Below, one piece after another: positions 53,859 to 64,000 of a stretch of 64,000 nucleotides of DNA. Origin of the DNA: Sphingomonas naasensis (lineage in GTDB: Bacteria; Pseudomonadota; Alphaproteobacteria; Sphingomonadales; Sphingomonadaceae). The DNA lies in NCBI RefSeq assembly GCF_004792695.1, contig NZ_SRXU01000005.1, forward strand, positions 248,001 to 312,000, in the 5' to 3' direction. Position 1 is the stretch's first letter. The number at the start of each line of letters is the position of its first letter. Below the pieces are notes generated by a model that saw nothing but the letters and a program-made list of their open reading frames with translations, made no database searches and had not been told where the DNA came from. The position numbers and the translations under genes were made by a program.

Positions 53859-54635
53859 ATGGCCCTCGCCATCCTCCTCTCCGCGCTCGCGATGACGCTG
53901 ATCGTCGGGCTGCGCTATCTCGCCGCCTCGGGCGCGTTCGCCCTGCTCACCCGACGCCGGCACCCCGCGCTCTATGCCGGGCTCGACCGCCAGATCCGCA
54001 GGGAGATCGGCTGGAGCCTCGCCTCGGCGGCGATCTACGGCGTTCCCGCCGGCATTGTCGCCTGGGGCTGGGCGAATCGCGGCTGGACTCGGATCTACGC
54101 CAATGCCGCCGACTGGCCGCTCTGGTATCTGCCGGTCTCGGTGCTGCTCTATCTCGTCGCGCACGACGCGTGGTTCTACTGGACGCACCGATGGATGCAC
54201 CGCCCGCGCTGGTTCCGCATCGCGCACGCCGTCCATCATGCCAGCCGCCCACCCACCGCCTGGGCGGCGATGAGCTTTCATCCGATCGAGGCGCTCACCG
54301 GCGCGGTGGTGATCCCGCTGCTCGTCTTCCTGATCCCGATCCATGTCGGCGCGCTGGGGCTGGTGCTCGCAATCATGACGGTGATGGGCGTGACCAACCA
54401 TATGGGGTGGGAGATTTTCCCACGCTTCATGCACAACGGGCCGCTCGGCGGCTGGCTGATCACTGCGCACCACCACCAGCGCCACCACCAATTTTATGGA
54501 TGCAATTATGGACTTTATTTCCGCTTCTGGGACCGGCTGTGCGGCACCGACAAGGGGCTCGGTGATTTCGCGTATGACCGTGGCGGCGCTGAGCCTCGCG
54601 CTGCTGCCCGGAGCGGCGCCGCTCGCCAGCCTTGA
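53859..54635 (+). CDS. Second fatty-acid hydroxylase/sterol desaturase family protein
   Basis: 258 residues. Di-iron histidine motifs are HDAWFYWTHRWMH (HX3H-like HRWMH), AHAVHHASRP (HX2HH), and HHHQRHHQFYG. Four or so membrane segments carry them. It would hydroxylate or desaturate a lipid or isoprenoid; the crt operon 3 kb away makes a carotenoid substrate conceivable but unproven. Its last 62 bases overlap the DUF2141 gene in another frame. Confidence 0.88.
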   Translation: MALAILLSALAMTLIVGLRYLAASGAFALLTRRRHPALYAGLDRQIRREIGWSLASAAIYGVPAGIVAWGWANRGWTRIYANAADWPLWYLPVSVLLYLVAHDAWFYWTHRWMHRPRWFRIAHAVHHASRPPTAWAAMSFHPIEALTGAVVIPLLVFLIPIHVGALGLVLAIMTVMGVTNHMGWEIFPRFMHNGPLGGWLITAHHHQRHHQFYGCNYGLYFRFWDRLCGTDKGLGDFAYDRGGAEPRAAARSGAARQP

Positions 54636-54990
54636 CGTGGAGATCACCGGGCTGCGCTCGGGCAAGGGCTTGATCCAGCTCTGCCTCACCGCCGATGCCG
54701 GGGCGTTCCCCGATTGCAGCAAGGGCGCGGGCGGCATCAAGCGCACCGTCCCGGCCGCCGCGCCGCGGATCCGCTTCGAGGGGCTCGCCCCGGGCGACTA
54801 TGCCGTCGCGGTGATTCACGATGCCAATGCCAATGCCAGGCTCGACACGATGCTGGGCATTCCGAAGGAAGGCTTCGGCTTCTCGCGCAATCCGGCGATC
54901 GGGTTCGGCCCGCCGCGCTTCGCCGCCGCGCGCTTCGCGGTCGCCGCGGGGGGCAGCGCCCAGCAGATCCGGATGCGCTATCTGCTCTGA
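54574..54990 (+). CDS. DUF2141 family exported protein
   Basis: 138 residues from ATG 54574 (MTVAALSLALLPGAAPLASL), which gives a signal peptide. LDVEITGLRSGKGLIQLCL and GLAPGDYAVAVIHDANANAR then LDTMLGIPKEGFGFSRNPAI define DUF2141. The function is unknown. The start lies inside the upstream fatty-acid hydroxylase gene, so the two are probably translationally coupled; the longer frame start at 54496 would lack the signal. Confidence 0.9.
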   Translation: MTVAALSLALLPGAAPLASLDVEITGLRSGKGLIQLCLTADAGAFPDCSKGAGGIKRTVPAAAPRIRFEGLAPGDYAVAVIHDANANARLDTMLGIPKEGFGFSRNPAIGFGPPRFAAARFAVAAGGSAQQIRMRYLL

Positions 54991-55085
54991 TCGACCCAAC
55001 CGATCACTCAAGCCATGACAACGCATTGGCGATCGATTGCATCGTCTAATATTTCTGCCGGCCTGTCCCGATGCGAGCCGAGCCC

Positions 55086-55312
55086 ATGTCCCGCGACCTT
55101 CTCAAGACGCTGACCTATCTCTCGATTCACCTCACCGTCGGGTTCAGCGTGGCCTATGCCTTCACGGCTCGCTGAGCCTCGCCAGCGGGATCGCGTTGAT
55201 CGAGCCGTGCATCAACGCCGTCGCCTTCTTCTTCCACGAACAGGCATGGAAGCGGGTCGATCGCAATACGCATGGGGAAGGTTTCGTGGCCGGCCCGGTC
55301 GCGCCCGCCTGA
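55086..55312 (+). pseudogene. DUF2061 membrane protein gene broken by a one-base frameshift
   Basis: ATG 55086 begins MSRDLLKTLTYLSIHLTVGF, the typical DUF2061 N-terminus. It reaches a stop at 55173-55175 after 29 residues. In the next frame, from about 55166, the family continues as GSLSLASGIALIEPCINAVA and FFFHEQAWKR to the stop at 55312. Inserting one base at 55165-55167 would join them (FTGSLSL). Either the gene is inactivated or the base is a sequencing error. Confidence 0.8.
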
Positions 55313-55328
55313 TCGGGTCTGCCGCGCC

Positions 55329-55478
55329 TCAATGGCGCTTGAAACACTGGACCTCGCGTTCGTGCTTCTCGGCCGCGGCGCGCGTGTCGAAGGTCCCGAG
55401 ATTGCGGCGCTTGCCGGTGTCCGGGTCCTTCTTGCGCGAGTAAAGGCGAAATTCGCCCGATTTGGGCTTGCGGATCAT
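55329..55478 (-). CDS. Conserved 49-residue basic protein
   Basis: MIRKPKSGEFRLYSRKKDPD then TGKRRNLGTFDTRAAAEKHE and REVQCFKRH, 49 residues from ATG 55478 to the TGA at 55329. The lysine/arginine-rich strand-turn-strand and the RAAAEKHER helix are a pattern I recognise from short conserved bacterial proteins with no assigned function. A nucleic-acid-binding role is guessed from its charge. It lies between the DUF2061 remnant and an exported-protein gene. Confidence 0.72.
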   Translation of the reverse strand: MIRKPKSGEFRLYSRKKDPDTGKRRNLGTFDTRAAAEKHEREVQCFKRH

Positions 55479-55515
55479 GCCGGCGAAACGCGCGAGGCAC
55501 CCCCGCGGTGCCGCC

Positions 55516-55965
55516 TCAGCCGCGCGGCAGGAAGACGAACGAGATGCCGTCGCGGAGATTGTAGAGAATGATGAGCGGGAATGCGCCCGGCTCGGGGCGC
55601 CACGTCCAGGGATTGCCGACTATCGTCGCGTCGCGAACCATCGGGGAGCCGAGACAGGCTTCGAGGCTCGCTTTGGTCGACGCCTCCAGCGCGGCGACCT
55701 TGTCCGCCGTGAGATTGGTCACGTCGCACGAATAATCGTGGCTGGCCGGCGCGATCTGGCATTTGGCGAAGCCCGGCAGCATCGCGGTGCTCTTCCACAA
55801 GAGGCTGTCGATCTGCCCGCCGCGGATCTTCAACCAAGGCTGCGGCGCGGTCCCCGATTCGACCACCGGCTTGAACGCCTCGCAAAAAGTCTCCGCCTGC
55901 GCAGGTGCGGCGGTGAGCAGGCAGAGCGCGGCGAGCGCCGCACGCGGCAACGACTTCATCGGCAT
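55516..55965 (-). CDS. Exported protein of unknown function
   Basis: 149 residues with signal peptide MPMKSLPRAALAALCLLTAA, cleaved near AQA/ETF. Four cysteines (FCEAFK, AKCQIA, YSCDVT, EACLGS) probably form two disulfides. ATG 55965 or 55959 may start it. It precedes the 49-residue protein by 37 bases on the same strand and is divergent from the S9 peptidase. No family is assigned. Confidence 0.7.
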   Translation of the reverse strand: MPMKSLPRAALAALCLLTAAPAQAETFCEAFKPVVESGTAPQPWLKIRGGQIDSLLWKSTAMLPGFAKCQIAPASHDYSCDVTNLTADKVAALEASTKASLEACLGSPMVRDATIVGNPWTWRPEPGAFPLIILYNLRDGISFVFLPRG

Positions 55966-56114
55966 TTTCCCCCAGAAGACACCGAGACTAACGCGGCCGC
56001 ACGCACCGTCCAGTCATTCCGGATGCGTATCTAGAAATTGCGTATAATCCACAGGTTGCGTAATTTTGTTGCGGGCATCATGGTCGTGCAACCTGGGGCT
56101 TGGGGGCAAGTCGA

Positions 56115-57998
56115 GTGACTGCACGATTTCTTCGCGCCGCGCTTCTTTGCGCGATCGCATATGCCAACCCGGCGGCGGCCCAATCCGGCGCGCCGCCTGC
56201 CGCCGCCTATTTCGCGCAGCCCGCGATCGAGGATGCCGTGCTTTCCCCCGATGGCCGGCGAGTCGCCGCGCGCACCCTGATCGACGGCCGCGCGCGGCTC
56301 GCACTGTTCGACATGTCGGGCGCGGCGCCCACGATCCATGCCGTAGCCCTGCCCGAGGAGGAACGGCTCGAATGGCATCGCTGGCTCGGCGGCGATCGGC
56401 TGCTCGTCAGCTTGCTCACCGAGGGCCCACACCCGACCACGCGGCTCGCCAGCCTCGACCTGACCACCGGCGCGTTGACCCAGCTCGGCACGGCGCGCCC
56501 GGCCGAGGTCGACGAGCAGGTGCTTCACGTCTCGCCCGATGGCCGCTTCCTGCTGCTCGCCGCGCCGGTGCCCGGCCGCGTCACGCCGGGCGTCTACCGC
56601 ATCGACCTCACCACCGGCGCCACCAGCCTCGCGGTCGCGCCGCAGGACCATGTCTGGGATTGGGTGGCCGATTCGGCCGGAGTGATTCGCGCCGGCATGG
56701 CGCAGGACGGCAATCGCTCGTGGCTGCTCTATCGCAAGCACGAGGGCGACCGATTCAGCCGCTCGGCGCGCGGCGCCGGCGACGCGCGCTCGGGGATCGA
56801 GCGCTTCGTGCCGATTCGCGGCACCGACAGCGGCTATGCGCTGGCCCAGACCCCGAGCGGCCGCATCGGCCTCTATGCCTATGATTTCGCGCGCGAGCAG
56901 CTCTGCGCCTTGCTCTACGAGGACCGCCGGGTCGATCTCGACGGCTTCCAGACCGATCCCGACGGCCGGCTGCTCGGTGTCGACTATTCTTCCGACCGTC
57001 CCGAGACGCACTGGTTCGATTCGCACATGCAGCAGCGCCAGCGGCAGATCGACGCGGCGTTGCCCGGCCGCGCCAATCGCGTCCTCGCCTCGACGCCCGA
57101 CGGACTCCGCTCGCTCGTCTTCAGCGAATCGGCGGGCGATCCGGGCGCCTTTTATGTCTTCGGCGACAGTCGCGCGACGCGAGTCGCCGCGGTCAGCCCG
57201 ACAATGTCCGACCAGCCCGCCCCCGAGATGCGCGCGGTGCGCTATCGTGCGCGCGACGGGCTCGAGATCAGCGGTTATCTGACGCTGCCCGCCGGGCGCG
57301 CCGCGCACGGTCTGCCGCTGATCGTGATGCCGCATGGCGGTCCGTTCGCGCGCGACAGCTGGGGCTATGATCCCTGGGTCCGCTATCTCGCCGATCGCGG
57401 CTATGCGGTGCTCCAGCCCAATTATCGCGGGTCGACCGGCTTTGGACGCGCCTTTGTCGCGCGCGGCGACGGCCAATGGGGCCGCGGTATGCAGGACGAT
57501 CTCGACGACGGAATCGCCTGGCTCGCGGCACAGGGCGTGGCCGATCCCAACCGCGTCTGCATCGTCGGCGCTTCTTATGGCGGCTATGCCGCGATGTGGG
57601 CCGCCACTGCACGGCCCGGGCCCTATCGCTGCGCAGTGAGCTTCGCGGGCATCTCCGACGTCGGCGCCCAGCTCGCTTTCGATCACAAGACCTTCGAGGA
57701 GCGTGCCTATCGCGCGTGGAAGGCGCGCATCCAGGGCAACGCGCCCTCGCTCGACGCGCTCTCGCCGATCGCCCATGCCGCAAGCCTGCGCATCCCGCTG
57801 ATGATCGCGCACGGCACCGCCGACGACACCGTACCCCCCGACCAGTCTGTGCGCCTCCACCAGACGCTGACCCGGCTCGGCCGAGCGCACGACTATGTCG
57901 CCTATCCCGACCAGGGCCATACGCTCGAAGGGCCGCGCGACAACGCCGATTTCCTCGATCGGATTGGCCGATTCCTCGCGGAGCACAACCCCGCCTAG
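56115..57998 (+). CDS. Exported S9 family (prolyl oligopeptidase-like) serine peptidase
   Basis: About 627 residues from GTG 56115, with signal peptide (V)TARFLRAALLCAIAYANPAA; TTG 56100 is an alternative. A beta-propeller N-terminal half has LSPDGRRVAAR and VSPDGRFLLLAAP repeats. The alpha/beta-hydrolase C-terminal domain has nucleophile Ser about 487 in GASYGGYAAMW, Asp about 570 in HGTADDTVPP and His about 602 in DQGHTLEG. Such enzymes cleave short peptides after proline or other residues. It is divergent from the exported-protein gene. Confidence 0.92.
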   Translation: MTARFLRAALLCAIAYANPAAAQSGAPPAAAYFAQPAIEDAVLSPDGRRVAARTLIDGRARLALFDMSGAAPTIHAVALPEEERLEWHRWLGGDRLLVSLLTEGPHPTTRLASLDLTTGALTQLGTARPAEVDEQVLHVSPDGRFLLLAAPVPGRVTPGVYRIDLTTGATSLAVAPQDHVWDWVADSAGVIRAGMAQDGNRSWLLYRKHEGDRFSRSARGAGDARSGIERFVPIRGTDSGYALAQTPSGRIGLYAYDFAREQLCALLYEDRRVDLDGFQTDPDGRLLGVDYSSDRPETHWFDSHMQQRQRQIDAALPGRANRVLASTPDGLRSLVFSESAGDPGAFYVFGDSRATRVAAVSPTMSDQPAPEMRAVRYRARDGLEISGYLTLPAGRAAHGLPLIVMPHGGPFARDSWGYDPWVRYLADRGYAVLQPNYRGSTGFGRAFVARGDGQWGRGMQDDLDDGIAWLAAQGVADPNRVCIVGASYGGYAAMWAATARPGPYRCAVSFAGISDVGAQLAFDHKTFEERAYRAWKARIQGNAPSLDALSPIAHAASLRIPLMIAHGTADDTVPPDQSVRLHQTLTRLGRAHDYVAYPDQGHTLEGPRDNADFLDRIGRFLAEHNPA

Positions 57999-58125
57999 GC
58001 CCACTTGCCCCGGCGGCAGCGAGCGCGTATATCGCTCGTGCTTTCTCGACATCGTCAAACATGCCGAGGTCGGGGCCCGCAGGGCTCCGGCGCTAAAGCT
58101 GCTTATCTGATTGCCCGGAGATCCA

Positions 58126-58676
58126 ATGGCGGACATCGCCGCACTGACCAGCCTGATCGAACCCGAAGCCAAGGCGCTCGGGCTCGAGCTCGTGCGCGTC
58201 AAGATGTTCGGCGGCCAATCCGATCCGACGCTCCAGGTGATGGCCGAGCGCCCCGACACGCGCCAGCTGACGATCGAGGATTGCGCCGATCTGTCGCGCC
58301 GCATTTCGGACGTGCTCGACGCGCTCGAGGCCGAGGGCCGCGATCCGATCGACCATGCCTATCGGCTCGAAGTCAGCTCGCCCGGCATCGATCGGCCGCT
58401 GACCCGGCTCCAGGACTTTCAGGATTGGGCGGGGCACGAGGCGCGGATCAACCTCGCCGAGAAGCTGGACGGCCGCAAGCAGTTCAAGGGCGACCTCACC
58501 GGCATCGAAGCCAAGGGTGCGGTCGTCGGGATCGTCGATGCGCAGGGCGTGCAGCATTTCGTGCCGTTCGATCGCATCGAGGACGCCAAGCTGACGATGA
58601 CCGACAGGCTCATCGCCGCAACCGCGCCGCTTTCGAGCGAAGGCGCAGAAGAATTCGAAGCAGAGGAACAAGACTG

Positions 58677-58677
<1 letters not shown>
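58126..58677 (+). CDS. rimP: Ribosome maturation factor RimP
   Basis: 183 residues from ATG 58126 with GGAG upstream. The N-terminal domain runs through LIEPEAKALGLELVRVKMFG; the conserved YRLEVSSPGIDRPLTRLQDF block and an acidic C-terminal tail follow. RimP assists maturation of the 30S subunit. Its stop overlaps the nusA start (TGATG). It heads the rimP-nusA-ylxR-infB operon; a possible hairpin lies upstream near 58020-58038. Confidence 0.96.
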
Positions 58678-60308
<1,631 letters not shown>

Positions 60309-60337
60309 TACCCCGAGGCTAATCGACAGCCATCGTC

Positions 60338-60389
60338 ACCCCGGCCGCGTGCCGGGGTCTATCGCGCGGCCGGAGGACGGCCGCGCGAT
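60338..60389 (+). other. Two consecutive hairpins between nusA and ylxR
   Basis: ACCCCGG (60338-60344) pairs with CCGGGGT (60352-60358). Three bases later a 12-bp perfect stem, 60361-60372 with 60378-60389 (ATCGCGCGGCCG), has a GAGGA loop. They sit in the 123-base gap of the operon and would be in the mRNA. The first resembles the common GTCACCCCGG-type interspersed repeat of this group. Confidence 0.65.
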
Positions 60390-60431
60390 TGCCCAGCCCT
60401 GTGCCGCGCAGGCGCGATGGAGGGCATGCGT

Positions 60432-61130
60432 ATGAGCGATCCTGTCCGCACCTGCATCCTCAGCCGCGAGGAGGCTCCCCGCGAGGGGCTGATCCGGCTC
60501 GCGCTCTCGCCCGATGGCGAAGTGCTTCCCGATGTCCGCGCCAAGGCGCCGGGCCGCGGCGCGTGGATCGGCGTCGACCGCGCCGAGCTCGAGGCTTCGG
60601 GCAAGAAATTGCGCAGCGCGCTGTCGCGTGCGTTCAAGACCAATGATCTGCGCGTGCCCGACGATCTCGGCCAGCGCATCGCCGACCAGCTCCAGCGTGC
60701 CGCGCTCGACCGGCTCGGCCTCGAGTTCAAGGCGGGCAATGTCGTGATCGGCGGCGAGCGGATCCAGAACGCCGCGCGCGCGGGGCAGCTGCATTTGCTG
60801 CTCCACGCTTCGGACGCGGGCGAGGACGGCGCCGGCAAGCTTGCCCAGGCGTGGCGCGTCGGCTCGGATATGGAAGGCAGCGGGCGCAAGGGCTTAACAT
60901 TGCCCATCCCGCGCACCATATTGTCCTTGGCGCTGGGCCGCGAAAATGTGGTACATGCAGGCCTGACAGATCCCAGGGCGGCCAGGCGGGTGGGCGATGC
61001 GCTCGACCGCTGGCTGCACTTTATCGGACCCGACCCCGCTTCCCGCCCTTGCGAAACAGGCTCGCAGGGCGCATCGGCGTTCCCGCCGGGCGGGTCGCAG
61101 AACACGACGAACTCGACTGAAGGACTTTGA
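60432..61130 (+). CDS. YlxR (DUF448) RNA-binding protein with L7Ae-like C-terminal part
   Basis: 232 residues from ATG 60432; GGAGGG at 60419-60424 has the right spacing for this ATG rather than for 60417 or 60426. VRTCILSREEAPREGLIRLA and GRGAWIGVDRAELEAS are the YlxR domain. The C-terminal half (GNVVIGGERIQNAARAGQLH, then RTILSLALGRENVVHAGLTD) resembles an L7Ae-type fold often fused in alphaproteobacteria. It is between nusA and infB, as usual. Its stop overlaps the infB leader. Confidence 0.88.
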   Translation: MSDPVRTCILSREEAPREGLIRLALSPDGEVLPDVRAKAPGRGAWIGVDRAELEASGKKLRSALSRAFKTNDLRVPDDLGQRIADQLQRAALDRLGLEFKAGNVVIGGERIQNAARAGQLHLLLHASDAGEDGAGKLAQAWRVGSDMEGSGRKGLTLPIPRTILSLALGRENVVHAGLTDPRAARRVGDALDRWLHFIGPDPASRPCETGSQGASAFPPGGSQNTTNSTEGL

Positions 61131-61138
61131 GCACGCGC

Positions 61139-63832
<2,694 letters not shown>

Positions 63833-63838
63833 GCATTT

Positions 63839-63966
63839 CCCTCTCCCATCGGGAGAGGGGCCCGCCGCGAAGCGATGGGAAGGGTGAGGGCGGTCGTCGA
63901 TCGCATCCGTCGCCCTCACCCTTCCGCCGGCTTCGTCGGCTCCCTCCCTCTCCCGGCGGGAGAGGG
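63839..63966. repeat. Nested inverted-repeat element downstream of infB
   Basis: Two short palindromes of the CCCTCTCCC/GGGAGAGGG type (63839-63859 and 63946-63966) flank an inner inverted repeat, GGAAGGGTGAGGGCG at 63878-63892 with its complement at 63911-63925. The layered symmetry is that of an interspersed repeat element, and it could also act as infB terminator. The window ends 34 bases later with no further gene visible. Confidence 0.75.
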
Positions 63967-64000
63967 ATTTCGAGGGGAGAGGGAGTTTGAGTTCGATCTT

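Noticed and set aside
56043..56048. TATAAT upstream of the S9 peptidase as a -10 box
   Set aside because: No acceptable -35 element at 16-18 bases and the site also reads on the other strand; a promoter is expected in this gap but this hexamer alone does not prove it.
58020..58038. Hairpin upstream of rimP as an operon leader attenuator
   Set aside because: The 6-7 bp stem is short and has no T-tract or alternative pairing that I can see, so it is noted only in the rimP entry.

Overview
The window is a GC-rich, almost wall-to-wall coding chromosomal segment with the gene repertoire of an alphaproteobacterium of the Sphingomonadaceae (Sphingomonas-like). The pointers are a carotenoid operon (crtY, crtI, crtB), a large TonB-dependent receptor, an imuB-dnaE2 mutasome, a LytS/LytTR two-component pair, and the rimP-nusA-ylxR-infB order. 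I see no rRNA, tRNA, CRISPR array, insertion sequence or prophage. The longest stretch without a gene is about 250 bases, so there is no gene desert; intergenic signals are listed separately.

Layout. 1-5.5 kb: imuB (5' end outside the window), dnaE2 and a 2H phosphoesterase, an SOS mutagenesis cassette. 5.5-14.5 kb: housekeeping genes (FAD enzyme, FAH-family enzyme, purA, aroC, fabI with a BrkB-type membrane protein, DnaJ-like co-chaperone), interrupted by a lower-GC gene for a RAMA-like protein. 14.6-18 kb: transglutaminase plus a fused circularly permuted ATP-grasp/alpha-E protein, a predicted peptide-modification pair. 18.2-26.9 kb: exported polysaccharide lyase, Tat-exported GH27 glycosidase, standalone winged helix, LytS/LytTR pair, TonB-dependent receptor, small membrane protein. 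27-31 kb: beta-propeller and duplicated DUF1579-like exported proteins opposite a LysR regulator, then DUF5996 and DUF2007 genes. 31-33 kb: glnK-amtB behind a clear sigma-54 promoter with an NtrC-like site.

33-46.5 kb: GMC oxidoreductase and fatty-acid hydroxylase overlapping one another, a DUF442 protein, recQ, a HerA-like ATPase with a membrane partner, hydrolase, acetyltransferase, an Atm1-type ABC exporter and several exported proteins of unknown function. 46.5-51.1 kb: minus-strand operon crtY-crtI-LOG-crtB plus a small tail gene; the LOG gene overlaps crtB by four bases. 51.2-55 kb: divergent GST/TetR pair, exported protein with its start inside a perfect hairpin, DUF2585, a second fatty-acid hydroxylase, DUF2141. 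55-58 kb: a DUF2061 gene broken by a one-base frameshift, a 49-residue basic protein, an exported protein and an S9 peptidase. 58-64 kb: rimP-nusA-ylxR-infB, ending in a nested repeat element.

The most second-look-worthy items are the RAMA-like protein in a low-GC island, the LOG enzyme embedded in the carotenoid operon, the ATP-grasp/alpha-E/transglutaminase pair, the hairpin covering the start at 52542, the DUF2061 frameshift, the DUF2007-PII neighbourhood, and a 17-residue hydrophobic mini-ORF at 26928-26981.
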